64,000 bases of DNA from a bacterium. Its GTDB lineage: Bacteria > Oederibacteriota > Muellerivitia > Muellerivitales > Muellerivitaceae. Shown in pieces: positions 49,007-57,265 of this stretch. How positions within the stretch are numbered: position 1 is the first letter of the stretch; each line of letters begins with the position of its first letter. The notes below the pieces were generated by a model. It was given only the letters and a program-made list of their open reading frames with translations. It searched no databases and was not told the origin of the DNA. The stretch spans positions 20,094 through 84,093 of the forward strand of contig DASZRK010000015.1 of the NCBI GenBank assembly GCA_035549195.1, given 5' to 3'. The translations under genes and the position numbers were made by a program.

Positions 49007-49064
49007 TTTTCTTTACGTATTAATATTGGCCGTCAAAAAGCTTTACATATACAAACAGGCTTAT

Positions 49065-52000
49065 TTACCTAACCGCGAAATACTCGCACTCCGGATGATG
49101 AATGACGATGGCGCTGGTGGATTGCTCGGGCACCATCATGTGGGCTTCCGTCAGGGTCACGCCGATGGCCTTCGTGGCGTCCAGGAGCCTGAAATACTTC
49201 TCTTGATCGCTTTGCTCGGGGCAGGCTGGATAGCCCGGCGAATAGCGCTTCCCTTGCCCGATGGGCAGGTCCCATTCCTTGCGGATCCGGCGGTGGATCC
49301 ATTCCGCCATAGCCTCAGCCGTCTGCACCGCCAACCCATGCATATAGTAGGAATCGGTGTATTTGCCGTCCTTATTGAGCTGTTCCACGATCTCGGTGGC
49401 CTTGTTGCCGATGGTGACCACCTGGAAAGCCACCACATCCTTCTCGCCTGACGAGGCGGGACGGAAGTAGTCGGATAGGCACAAGTGCCTCCCCACGCGC
49501 TGGCGGGGGAACTTGAAGCGTTCCAGTTCCTTCTTCGGGTCGTTCCCGTCGTAAATGATCAGGTCATTGCCGTCCGAATTGGCCAGGAAGAACCCATAGA
49601 CCAACTGGGGCTCGAAAAGCCCCTTGGCCAGGATCTCGTCCTGCATCTTCAAACGCATGGGCTCGAACTGCTCCTTGATGAGCTTCTTATATTCTTCCGA
49701 ATCCTTCCCCTTCACGCCCCAATTGAGCTTGTAGAGCTGGGTCAGGTCCAAATAAGGCCAAACCTCGCGGAGAGGCACCTTCTTGATGATGGAAGTGCCA
49801 GCGAAGGGGTTCTTCGGGATGGTCAGGGCCGGCTTCACCGTGGGCGGGAACTCGATGGGCGAGGCCTCTTCTTCCACTTGTTTGACCTCGGCGAAACCCG
49901 CCGCCTTGGAGGTCATGGCCTCGTTCTTGATCTTGTTGCGGAAGGTCTCCCGGGAAGCCAGGTCGGAGAGGGCGTTCAAGATATCCAACCCTTCGAAGGC
50001 GTCCTTGGCGTAATAGACGCCCGGTTCGTAAAGTTTCTCGTCCACGAAGCTGATGCGGTAGCCGTAACGGCGGTTGATGGCCGCGCCTCCGACCACCACG
50101 GGGAACTGAGCGCCCATCTTTTCGAGTTCCTGCACGCAGATGGGCATTTGCTTGGAGGTCACGACCAACAGGGCCGAAAGGCCGATGGCGTCCGCCTTCA
50201 CTTCCTGGGCTTTCGCGATGATGGTGGAAACGGGCACCTGCTTGCCCAGGTCATAGACCGTGTAGCCGTTGTTGGACAGGATGGTCCGGACCAAGTTCTT
50301 GCCGATGTCGTGCACGTCGCCATAGACCGTGGCGAGAACGACCGTGCCCTTGGTGGTGGCAGTGGACTTGTCGAGGAATTGCTCCACGTAGGCGACGGCC
50401 CGTTTCATGACCTCGGCGGATTGGAGCACGAAGGGCAGGATGAGTTCCCCGGCTCCGAACTTGTCCCCCACTTCCTTCATGGCGGGCAGAAGCACGGTGT
50501 TCAGGGTCTCCACCGCCGACTTTTCCTTCATCACCTCGGCCAGGTCCGCCTCGATCTTGTCGGGCTTGCGGTTGACGATCTTCCAATGCACCTTCTGGGC
50601 TGCAGTCATACCCTCGGTTGGGTCGGCGGCCGCTTGCGCCTCCACCGGGCCCTTGCCCGCGAAATGCTGGATGAACTTGGCCAAAGCCTGGGGGTCGCGG
50701 TTGAAGACCAGGTCGTCGGCCATCTTGCGCTCATCTTCGGGGATGGCGGCGTAAGGCTTGATGTCAGCGGGGTTCAGGATGGCCATATCGAGGCCCGCCT
50801 GCACGCAGTGATAAAGGAAGACGGAATTAAGCACCTCACGGGCCGGCTTGGAAAGCCCGAAGGACACGTTGGAAAGGCCCAGGGTGGTGCGCACCCCCGG
50901 GATCTCCTTCTTGATGGCCCGGATGCCTTCCATGGTCTCGACGGCGGAATTGAGGAACTCGGCCTCGCCCGTCGCCAGGGTAAAGGTCAGGGCATCGAAG
51001 ATGAGGTCCTCGGCCGGGATGCCGTATTCTTTCGTCACGATCTCGGTGATCTTCTTGGCCACTTCGAGCTTGCGGGCGGCCGTCTTGGCCATGCCCTTTT
51101 CCTGGGGCTTGTTCTTGTCGTAATAGACGTCGTCGATGGTGAGGGCCACCAGGGCGGCGCCGAACTTCTTGGCCACGGGGCAGATGCGCTGGATACGCTC
51201 GCCCTTGCCTTCCAGGTTGATGGAATTAATGATCGCGCGGCCCGGGTAGATCTTGAGCGCCGCCTCGATGACATCCGCCTCGGTGGAGTCGATCATGAGC
51301 GGTGTATCGACGCCCAAGGCCATCTTCTTGACCACCTTCATCATCTGTTCCTTCTCATCCACCCGCTCGGTCAGGGCCACGCAGACGTCCAACACGTGGG
51401 CGCCGCCCTCGGCCTGGCCCCGGCCCACCGCCACCATGCCCTCATAGTCGTCGGCCAGGAGTAGTTGCTTGATCTTGCGGGAACCCTGGGAATTGACCCT
51501 TTCACCCATGATGAGGGGTTTCGGGTCCTGGTCCATGGAGACGGCCTTGATCATGGAGGAGACATTGCAAAGGTGGGTCACCTCCCTCTTCTTGGGAGGC
51601 CGGTTGCCGATGGCCTGGACCACCTGGCGCAGATGTTCATGGGTGGTGCCGCAGCAGCCGCCGATGACGTTCACCCCGAATTCCTCGACGAATTCCTTGA
51701 GGGCCTTGGCTAGATCCTCGGGCTTCAAGGGGTAAACGGCCTGGCCGCCCCGGTTCTCGGGCAACCCCGCGTTGGGGATGGTGGAAATGGGGATCTCGGA
51801 ATATTGGGAGAGGTAGCGGACCGGGTCCTTCATTTCCTTGGGGCCCGTGGAGCAGTTCATGCCGATGACGTCGATGGGAAGCCGGGAAAAAGTGGAAAGA
51901 ACGGAGGTGATGTCCGTTCCCAAAAGCATACGGCCGGTCGTATCCAGCGTGGTCTGGGCCATGAGACCGACCGGGGACTTCTTTTCGGTGCGGGCCCGGT

Positions 52001-52538
52001 GGCATCCGAAGACCGCCGCGCGCATTTCCAGGATGTCCTGGCTGGTCTCGACCAAAAGGGCGTCCACGCCCGCGTCGATCATGATGCAAGCCTGCTCGTA
52101 ATAGATGGCTTCCAGTTCGTCGGGCGTGATCTTGCCCAGGTCCGGGTCTTCCGAGGCGGGCAGCATGCCGGTGGGGCCCATGGACCCCACCACGAAGCGG
52201 GGTTGTTCGGGGGTGGAATACTGATCGGCCAGTTCGCGGGCCAGCTTCACGGCGGCGGTGTTGATCTCCACGATGCGGTCGCCCAGGCCGTACTCTTCCA
52301 GCTTTAGGCGGTTGGAACCGAAGGTATCGGTCTCCAGGCAATCCACGCCCACCTTGAGGAAACCCTCGTGGATCTCGCGCACGACCTCGGGTTTGGTGAT
52401 GACCAGATAGTCGTTCAGGCCCTCTTTCCCGCCGAAGTCCTCTTTGGTCAGGTTATAGGTCTGGAGGTTGGTGCCCATGGCACCGTCGAAAATGAGAACT
52501 TTTTTCTTCAGTTGGTCGAGGAATAGAGGGCGTGCCAT
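49065..52538 (-). CDS. metH: Cobalamin-dependent methionine synthase MetH
   Basis: A 1157-aa full-length enzyme that methylates homocysteine with 5-methyltetrahydrofolate. In order: the homocysteine-binding domain with zinc Cys ligands (MNCSTGP, GGCCGTTHEH), the pterin-binding domain (ERVNSQGSRKIKQLL, MIDSTEADVIEAAL), the cobalamin domain with GDVHDIGKN, and the reactivation domain (RYSPGYPACPEQ). All domains are present, so it should be self-sufficient given reactivation. No cobalamin or SAM riboswitch is recognised in the leader; an 8-bp GGCTGGGG/CCCCAGCC hairpin is the only clear structure (about 52577-52617). Confidence 0.97.
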   Translation of the reverse strand: MARPLFLDQLKKKVLIFDGAMGTNLQTYNLTKEDFGGKEGLNDYLVITKPEVVREIHEGFLKVGVDCLETDTFGSNRLKLEEYGLGDRIVEINTAAVKLARELADQYSTPEQPRFVVGSMGPTGMLPASEDPDLGKITPDELEAIYYEQACIMIDAGVDALLVETSQDILEMRAAVFGCHRARTEKKSPVGLMAQTTLDTTGRMLLGTDITSVLSTFSRLPIDVIGMNCSTGPKEMKDPVRYLSQYSEIPISTIPNAGLPENRGGQAVYPLKPEDLAKALKEFVEEFGVNVIGGCCGTTHEHLRQVVQAIGNRPPKKREVTHLCNVSSMIKAVSMDQDPKPLIMGERVNSQGSRKIKQLLLADDYEGMVAVGRGQAEGGAHVLDVCVALTERVDEKEQMMKVVKKMALGVDTPLMIDSTEADVIEAALKIYPGRAIINSINLEGKGERIQRICPVAKKFGAALVALTIDDVYYDKNKPQEKGMAKTAARKLEVAKKITEIVTKEYGIPAEDLIFDALTFTLATGEAEFLNSAVETMEGIRAIKKEIPGVRTTLGLSNVSFGLSKPAREVLNSVFLYHCVQAGLDMAILNPADIKPYAAIPEDERKMADDLVFNRDPQALAKFIQHFAGKGPVEAQAAADPTEGMTAAQKVHWKIVNRKPDKIEADLAEVMKEKSAVETLNTVLLPAMKEVGDKFGAGELILPFVLQSAEVMKRAVAYVEQFLDKSTATTKGTVVLATVYGDVHDIGKNLVRTILSNNGYTVYDLGKQVPVSTIIAKAQEVKADAIGLSALLVVTSKQMPICVQELEKMGAQFPVVVGGAAINRRYGYRISFVDEKLYEPGVYYAKDAFEGLDILNALSDLASRETFRNKIKNEAMTSKAAGFAEVKQVEEEASPIEFPPTVKPALTIPKNPFAGTSIIKKVPLREVWPYLDLTQLYKLNWGVKGKDSEEYKKLIKEQFEPMRLKMQDEILAKGLFEPQLVYGFFLANSDGNDLIIYDGNDPKKELERFKFPRQRVGRHLCLSDYFRPASSGEKDVVAFQVVTIGNKATEIVEQLNKDGKYTDSYYMHGLAVQTAEAMAEWIHRRIRKEWDLPIGQGKRYSPGYPACPEQSDQEKYFRLLDATKAIGVTLTEAHMMVPEQSTSAIVIHHPECEYFAVR

Positions 52539-52803
52539 GGTCGTTCTTTCTCCCTTGAGGGGAGCGTTAGTTTAGGGGTTCGGCTGGGGGGCTTCAAGGC
52601 GTTCAGCCGTGCCCCAGCCCCGCGAAGCGATTGTTTTGCCATAAGGTTGGGGCTAATTTGGGACGTTGAAAGAGGAGCTGTGTTGGAACAGGGATGTAGA
52701 AGGATGTGCCCAGATGGCACGATCCAGGAACCCCGACCTTCCATCGGTGTTCATCCCTGTTGCATCAGGTTTTTTGGAAACTTCAAGAACGAAAGGCCCG
52801 CCT

Positions 52804-53136
52804 ATGTGGACCATCTTGCTACTGATCATCTCGAACATCTTCATGACCTTCGCCTGGTACGGCCACCTCAAGTACCGGACTTCCCCCCTCTGGATCGCCA
52901 TCCTGGCCAGTTGGAGCATCGCCTTCTTCGAATACTGCTTCCAGGTGCCGGCCAACCGGATCGGGAGTTACCAGTTCACCACGGCCCAGCTCAAGACCAT
53001 CCAGGAGGCCATCACGCTGGTGGTCTTTTGCGGTTTCTCGGTGCTTTATTTACGGGAAGACCTGAAATGGAACTATCTGGTGGGATTCGGCTTCATGGTG
53101 GTGGCGGTCTTCTTCGTCTTCAAGAAGTGGGATTAA
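52804..53136 (+). CDS. DUF486 family small membrane protein
   Basis: A 110-aa protein with four helices (MWTILLLIISNIFMTFAWYG, AILASWSIAFFEYCFQVPAN, EAITLVVFCGFSVLYL). Sequence blocks AWYGHLK and FEYCFQVPANRIG are typical of DUF486, related to small drug/metabolite transporters. I chose the ATG at 52804, where the family begins; a longer frame upstream is not conserved-looking. Substrate unknown. Confidence 0.9.
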   Translation: MWTILLLIISNIFMTFAWYGHLKYRTSPLWIAILASWSIAFFEYCFQVPANRIGSYQFTTAQLKTIQEAITLVVFCGFSVLYLREDLKWNYLVGFGFMVVAVFFVFKKWD

Positions 53137-53143
53137 AACCACC

Positions 53144-53494
53144 TTATTTCTTCACGGCCCCCGGAATGGGCGTAACGACCGCTTTGGCTGCGGACTTGCC
53201 ATAATTCGCCTTGAGGGCATTCTTCGTTTTGACCTCGGCCGCTTTTTGTCTCGCGATGGCTTTCCGTTGCGCATCTTTTCGCTTCCGGGCCTCGTCCATG
53301 TCATTCAGGGAATTCCTGAGGTCCTTTTGGTTATCCGCGCTGGTTTGGAACGGGACCTTTTGAGTTCCATCCTCAATGCTCATTCCTGGGCCCTTCGTCG
53401 GCTTATCTTGGGCCTTGCGCATGGAGGTTTCCCCCCATGTCACGACCGTGACCCCAAAGAACAACACCATCAACCACGAGCTGAACTTTTTCAT
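53144..53494 (-). CDS. Secreted hypothetical protein, Lys/Ala-rich
   Basis: A 116-aa protein with an N-terminal signal or anchor (SSWLMVLFFGVTVVTWG). The mature part is charged and predicted helical (DMDEARKRKDAQRKAIARQK). AGGAAAG lies upstream of the ATG at 53494. No known domain is visible. Confidence 0.55.
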   Translation of the reverse strand: MKKFSSWLMVLFFGVTVVTWGETSMRKAQDKPTKGPGMSIEDGTQKVPFQTSADNQKDLRNSLNDMDEARKRKDAQRKAIARQKAAEVKTKNALKANYGKSAAKAVVTPIPGAVKK

Positions 53495-53505
53495 GGCTTC
53501 TTTCC

Positions 53506-53862
53506 TCATGAAGTCCGAGATGAGCTCTTTTTCTTCTTGGCGGGCAGGGTGGCGGCGTAGTCCTTGCCCCACTTGATCCATTTGGAAAGGGCGGCCTTCC
53601 CCTTCAACCCGGCGGGGGCCACATAGATGAAGCCCACCATGGGCTTGCCGGTGAAATCCATGGGTCGGGCGTGCTTCTGGGAAACGGCCTTATTGTGCCC
53701 TTCCGGACCCACCCGGACCATCAGCTCGTCCTTCACGATCCCCACGAACATCTTGCCGTCCAACAGGAAACAGACACCGCCGAACATCTTCTTGGAGGTG
53801 ACGCCCTTGGCGCCCTTCAAGATCTCCCGCATGCGTTCTTCGAGCTTTTGATCGTAGGCCAT
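53506..53862 (-). CDS. TfoX N-terminal domain protein
   Basis: A 118-aa protein with the TfoX/Sxy N-terminal domain (TSKKMFGGVCFLLDGKMFVG, ELMVRVGPE, DFTGKPMVGFIYV) and a Lys-rich tail. The C-terminal TfoX domain is missing, as in many stand-alone members. A competence role cannot be assumed. AGGGGACC precedes the ATG. Confidence 0.88.
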   Translation of the reverse strand: MAYDQKLEERMREILKGAKGVTSKKMFGGVCFLLDGKMFVGIVKDELMVRVGPEGHNKAVSQKHARPMDFTGKPMVGFIYVAPAGLKGKAALSKWIKWGKDYAATLPAKKKKSSSRTS

Positions 53863-53898
53863 GGTCCCCTCCCGTCCCCATTATCCCCTAAAACAAAA

Positions 53899-53927
53899 AA
53901 GGCGGGGGCCTTTCGGCTCCCCGCCTT
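53899..53927 (-). terminator. Intrinsic terminator after the 117-aa charged protein
   Basis: AAGGCGGGG pairs with CCCCGCCTT with an inner GCC/GGC stem. Six T and TGTTTT follow on the minus strand. It lies 15 nt beyond the stop at 53942. Confidence 0.88.
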
Positions 53928-53941
53928 GAACGGCTTGGGAC

Positions 53942-54295
53942 TTACTGCGCGGGCGCCGGGGCGCTGTTCTCGGCGGCCTTCTCCTGCATCTTCTCCTTCA
54001 CATCCTTGCGGCGTTGGCGCTTGTCCTGGCGCTTCTCGCGGCGGTCCTGACGGACTTCCTTGGTGTCCTGGCGGATGTCCTTCTTGTCTTCCTTCACGGC
54101 CTCGGTGTTACCGGCGGCCTTGTCCGTCGCCAATTGCTTCACATCCTGACGGCGCTCCTTCTTAGCGTGACGGAGATGCCGGCGATCCTTGCGGACCTGA
54201 TGGGTATCCTTCGCCACCGGATGGTCCTCGGCCAACGCCAAACCCGTCCCGGCCAAGAAAAGGACGGCCAACGCCAAAGCGATCGAACGTTTCAT
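53942..54295 (-). CDS. Secreted highly charged protein with RQD/RRxDxK repeats
   Basis: A 117-aa protein. The signal peptide (ALALAVLFLAGTGLALAE) is followed by about 90 residues of repeated RQD, KD and RR units (DIRQDTKEVRQDRREKRQDK), predicted to be one long helix or coiled coil. The C-terminus is Ala/Pro-rich. Similar small repeats are annotated as hypothetical in environmental genomes; no function is known to me. Confidence 0.7.
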   Translation of the reverse strand: MKRSIALALAVLFLAGTGLALAEDHPVAKDTHQVRKDRRHLRHAKKERRQDVKQLATDKAAGNTEAVKEDKKDIRQDTKEVRQDRREKRQDKRQRRKDVKEKMQEKAAENSAPAPAQ

Positions 54296-54402
54296 GCTCT
54301 TCCTCCTCGTTTTTGAACTTCACAGGGTTTTAACCCTTCAGGGAATAGGACGCAAGCTCGGGAGGAAAGGTTGCATGGAAAATGTTCGTTAAAAAGCGGC
54401 CC

Positions 54403-55635
54403 TCAGGCGCGCTTTCCAAGGGCCCCCAAGAGGCCCCCCAGGTCCTTGCGCACCCGGCCCGAGGCGACCAGGATCCCCGCCGCCAGGCCCAGATAGAGCC
54501 AGGCGAAGATGTCCCGGACGGTCATGGAAGGGATGCCCACCCAGGGCTCCACGAGGGGGTAGAAGGTCTGGGCCAGGAAGAGGGCGAAGAGGGCCACCGC
54601 CTCCTTTCGGGCGAAACGCAGGTTGGACAGGATCACCACCCCGAAGAGGGATTGGGCGGAGGTGAGGAAGACCTCCTGGGCCTGCCGTGGGTCCAGGGGC
54701 ATGGGCAGGACCTTTTCCGCGGAGAGGACGAAGACGAGGGGCAGCATTCCCACCAGGAGGGTCCATTGACTCACGGTCGAGGAAAGGATGGTGTTGAAGC
54801 CCGCCGTGGGGCGGGACTTGAGGGCGAAGAGGACGGCCACGATGAACTCGGGCGATTCGCTGGCCAGGGGCGCCAGCCACTGCACCAGGATGAACTCCTC
54901 GATGCCCCAATGACGGCCCAGGTCCAAGAGCCCCTCGGCGAAGGGATGGGAGGCCAGGTAGATGACGGCCGCCGCGACGGCGAAGAAGGAGATCACGAAG
55001 AGCCGCCGGGGGAAAGGCTTCCAATTATGGATCACCGCCACCGGCCCCTCGGCAGCGGGCTCGGCGGCCCCGCTCCGGAGGAGGCGGGAGAAGTAGAAGG
55101 CGAAGAGCGCCAGGAAGAACCCCGTGTCCCAGAGGGAGAGGGTCTTCTTGAAGGGGATGACGAAGGAATAAAGCGTGGCCAAGAGCAGGACCACCGTCTC
55201 CAGGCGGAGTCTTTTGTCCAGCACCACTTCCCTTTTACGGGTCTTCCATCCATAGGCCAGCACCACCAGGGCCCAGCCCACCCCGATGAGCAGGCGATTG
55301 CCGCCGGTCATGTTGGCCGTGGCATAGGGAACATAGGTGGGGTCCTGCCCGCCGCGCCAGGCGAAATAGATGTCCACGGCGTATTCGGGCGCCACCGCCA
55401 CCAGGGCGAGCAGGCCCAGGGCGAGCGCGGGCGGGATATCGACCTCGGCCACTTCGGCGGCCCAGGAAAGCAGGTAGGCGGAGGCGAAGATGGCGATGCC
55501 GGGGAGCAAGGGGACCCAGGGAATGCCCAGGGAAGGCTGAAGCGCGTGGAGAACGGGCCACTGGAGGGCGAGAAGGGGCGCGAGGATCAACGCCATCCGG
55601 TCGACCAAGGGGAGCTGACGATGTCTCTTTTTCAC
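54403..55635 (-). CDS. Sodium/calcium exchanger (CaCA superfamily) membrane protein
   Basis: A 410-aa protein with about 11-12 helices. The two alpha-repeats of the family are recognisable: LVAVAPEYAVDIYFAW with ANMTGGNRLLIG, and LASESPEFIVAVLFAL with FNTILSSTVSQWTLLVG. It would exchange Ca2+ or another cation for Na+ or H+. I use the GTG at 55635 with GGAGG 4 nt upstream. The gene stands alone between the secreted-protein gene and the tRNA array. Confidence 0.85.
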   Translation of the reverse strand: MKKRHRQLPLVDRMALILAPLLALQWPVLHALQPSLGIPWVPLLPGIAIFASAYLLSWAAEVAEVDIPPALALGLLALVAVAPEYAVDIYFAWRGGQDPTYVPYATANMTGGNRLLIGVGWALVVLAYGWKTRKREVVLDKRLRLETVVLLLATLYSFVIPFKKTLSLWDTGFFLALFAFYFSRLLRSGAAEPAAEGPVAVIHNWKPFPRRLFVISFFAVAAAVIYLASHPFAEGLLDLGRHWGIEEFILVQWLAPLASESPEFIVAVLFALKSRPTAGFNTILSSTVSQWTLLVGMLPLVFVLSAEKVLPMPLDPRQAQEVFLTSAQSLFGVVILSNLRFARKEAVALFALFLAQTFYPLVEPWVGIPSMTVRDIFAWLYLGLAAGILVASGRVRKDLGGLLGALGKRA

Positions 55636-55737
55636 AAGGCCTCCACGGGAATATCCACCCGGTCATCTTAAGGGGAATGTCTTTGCTGAGGAACAAGGTT
55701 CGGCGTGGTGGGGAGAGGAAAAGGACACTGATGAAAA

Positions 55738-55820
55738 TGGCGGAGAGAAAGGGATTCGAACCCTTGAGACCCTTTTGGAGCCTATCCCCTTTTCGGGGAC
55801 GCCTTCTCCCACTCGGCGAT
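55738..55820 (-). pseudogene. Degenerate tRNA-Ser copy A
   Basis: The minus strand matches the intact tRNA-Ser (56252-56342) from the D-arm (GCCGAG..GAAGGCG) through the variable arm, T-arm and CCA. The 5' acceptor strand is missing and the anticodon arm is replaced by CCCC-GAAAA-GGGG with no proper 7-nt loop. It cannot form a normal tRNA. Its D-arm and anticodon-arm part is also the coding sequence of the last codons of the GIY-YIG gene. Confidence 0.85.
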
Positions 55821-56051
55821 CATTTGTTTCTTAACCTTTTGCGTTTGGCGCTTCAGCCATTTCTCTTTTATAACCGCCTCGGATCTATCTTTTACAGGAA
55901 TGGTAAGAACCAGTCCGACCGGCAATCGATACTTAGTGAACTTTGCACCGCGGCCGGTGGAGTGCCGTTCCAAACGTCCTTCTATATCGTCCGTGATCCC
56001 GGTATAAAAAGAATCATCGGAACACTTCAAAAGATAAACGACCCAAGGCAA
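55782..56051 (-). CDS. GIY-YIG endonuclease-domain protein (UPF0213/YhbQ-like) embedded in tRNA-Ser repeats
   Basis: An 89-aa protein. The GIY-YIG core is WVVYLLKCSDDSFYTGITDD, with the conserved Arg in EGRLERH and GRGAKFTKYRLPVGLV, and the C-terminal helix KWLKRQTQKVKKQMIAEWE. I chose the TTG at 56051 (GGAG 8 nt upstream); the open frame extends back to 56144 through tRNA-Ser copy B. The last 11 codons (AEWEKASPKRG) fall in tRNA-Ser-like D-arm and anticodon-arm sequence. A second, internally deleted copy lies at 56153-56251. UPF0213 proteins are of unknown function; some GIY-YIG proteins are mobile-element nucleases. Confidence 0.8.
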   Translation of the reverse strand: MPWVVYLLKCSDDSFYTGITDDIEGRLERHSTGRGAKFTKYRLPVGLVLTIPVKDRSEAVIKEKWLKRQTQKVKKQMIAEWEKASPKRG

Positions 56052-56069
56052 TTTTGTTTCTCCAAACAA

Positions 56070-56152
56070 TGGCGGAGAGAAGGGGATTCGAACCCTTGAG
56101 ACCCTTTTGGAGCCTATCCCCTTTTTGGGGACGCCTTCTCCCACTCGGCGAT
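56070..56152 (-). pseudogene. Degenerate tRNA-Ser copy B
   Basis: Nearly identical to copy A, with CCCC-AAAAA-GGGG in place of the anticodon arm and no 5' acceptor strand. The 3' half, including the T-arm and CCA, is the same as in the intact tRNA-Ser apart from one base. Copy starts are 332 bp (A to B) and 182 bp (B to the intact gene) apart. Confidence 0.85.
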
Positions 56153-56251
56153 CATTTGTTTCTCAGCCTTTTGCGTTTGGCGCTTCGGCCACTTTCCCTT
56201 TATAGCCGCTTAAAAGATAAGCACCCAAGGCAAACTTGTTTCTCCAAACAA
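56153..56251 (-). pseudogene. Internally deleted remnant of a second GIY-YIG gene
   Basis: The minus strand keeps the 5' end (GGAGAAACAAGTTTGCC, encoding LPWVL then a stop) and the 3' end (AAGCGCCAAACGCAAAAGG and ACAAATGATCGCCGAG) of the GIY-YIG gene, joined across a deletion of about 150 bp. It lies directly downstream of the intact tRNA-Ser. It shows that the unit of tRNA-Ser 3' part plus GIY-YIG gene was duplicated in tandem. Confidence 0.85.
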
Positions 56252-56342
56252 TGGCGGAGAGAAAGGGATTCGAACCCTTGAGACCCTTTTGGAGCCTACA
56301 CGCTTTCCAGGCGTGCGCCTTCGACCGCTCGGCCATCTCTCC
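56252..56342 (-). tRNA. tRNA-Ser(GGA)
   Basis: A 91-nt class II tRNA with encoded CCA. Acceptor GGAGAGA pairs with TCTCTCC; anticodon loop CTGGAAA gives anticodon GGA; the long variable arm and GGTTCGAATCC T-loop are normal. It decodes UCC/UCU. It is the intact member of a tandem array of tRNA-Ser-like sequences. Confidence 0.95.
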
Positions 56343-56423
56343 ACTCGCCACTACACTAAAAATAAGAAAGGCGAGGATCTCCTCGCCTGGAAACTGGACC
56401 TTCCAATTTTCCTTGAGAAAAAT

Positions 56424-56499
56424 TGGTGGAGATGAGCGGGATCGAACCGCCGACCTTCTCGTTGCGAACGAGACGCTCTCCCAACTGAGCTACATCCCC
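56424..56499 (-). tRNA. tRNA-Ala(CGC)
   Basis: A 76-nt tRNA with encoded CCA. Acceptor GGGGATG pairs with CATCTCC (one G-T pair). Anticodon stem TCTCG/CGAGA encloses TTCGCAA, anticodon CGC, for GCG codons. Its first 10 nt overlap the last codons and stop of tadA, which is transcribed in the same direction. Confidence 0.95.
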
Positions 56500-56972
56500 A
56501 CTGACCTGGCTCTTTTTCGGACTTCCCGGAAGAAGTCGCTCAAGGCCTTCGAACAATCTTCCTTTAATATACCGCCGGTCATATGGACCCGGTGGTTCAA
56601 TTTCGGATTGTCCAAGACCCTGGCCGTGCTCTCCACCGCCCCCGCCTTGGGGTCGGCCGCGCCGTAATAAAGATGCCGGATCCTCGACAACACGATGCCC
56701 CCGCCGCACATGGTGCAGGGCTCCAACGTCACGTAAAGGTCGCAATCGATCAAGCGCCAGCTTCGGAGCTTTTTCGCCGCCTTGGCCATGGCCAACATCT
56801 CGGCGTGGGTCAGGGCGTTCTTCTTGCTCTCGGTCAGGTTGTGGCCCCGGGCAATGACCTTTCCCGAATGGACGACGACCGCGCCGACCGGAACCTCACC
56901 CTTCAAGGCCGCCTTGCGGGCCTCCTTCAGGGCTTCCTTCATGAAATGTTCGTGGGAAAATGTTCGGATCAC
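56490..56972 (-). CDS. tadA: tRNA-specific adenosine deaminase TadA
   Basis: A 160-aa cytidine-deaminase-fold enzyme that converts A34 to inosine in tRNA-Arg(ACG). The zinc site is HAEMLAM (His, catalytic Glu) and PCTMCGG (two Cys). Start is uncertain: GTG at 56972, TTG at 56999 or ATG at 56942. The stop TAG lies within the 5' acceptor region of tRNA-Ala. The gene for its substrate, tRNA-Arg(ACG), lies about 120 bp upstream in the same direction. Confidence 0.93.
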   Translation of the reverse strand: MIRTFSHEHFMKEALKEARKAALKGEVPVGAVVVHSGKVIARGHNLTESKKNALTHAEMLAMAKAAKKLRSWRLIDCDLYVTLEPCTMCGGGIVLSRIRHLYYGAADPKAGAVESTARVLDNPKLNHRVHMTGGILKEDCSKALSDFFREVRKRARSVGM

Positions 56973-57093
56973 GCTTACCCACAAAATGGTGCGTGCCAAT
57001 TCTCATTTTCAAAAACTCAATAAATGAAATTGGTACTGCGCCATCTTCCTTTATTTCGTGGCGGATTTATTCGCCACTCGTTCAATGAAAAGA

Positions 57094-57170
57094 TGGTGCG
57101 CCTGGAGGGACTCGAACCCCCAACCCTCTGATCCGTAGTCAGATGCTCTATCCAATTGAGCCACAGGCGC
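57094..57170 (-). tRNA. tRNA-Arg(ACG)
   Basis: A 77-nt tRNA with encoded CCA. Acceptor GCGCCTG pairs with CAGGCGC; anticodon stem TCTGA/TCAGA with loop CTACGGA gives ACG, the substrate of TadA. A GTGGCG/CGCCAC hairpin follows at about 57058-57077. Confidence 0.96.
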
Positions 57171-57265
57171 GGATATTCCCCGAACGTCCACAAAAGGGTG
57201 GTTATATTACCCAAAAGCATATTTTTATCGCAAGCGGAAAGGCTTGTAGGGAAAGGCTTTTCGCC

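Noticed and set aside
52539..52665. Possible SAH, SAM or cobalamin riboswitch in the metH leader
   Set aside because: Only an 8-bp hairpin is visible; none of the conserved core sequences of these riboswitch classes can be read.
55738..56152. Copies A and B of tRNA-Ser as functional tRNA genes
   Set aside because: Both lack the 5' acceptor strand and have a 5-nt loop in place of a normal anticodon loop.
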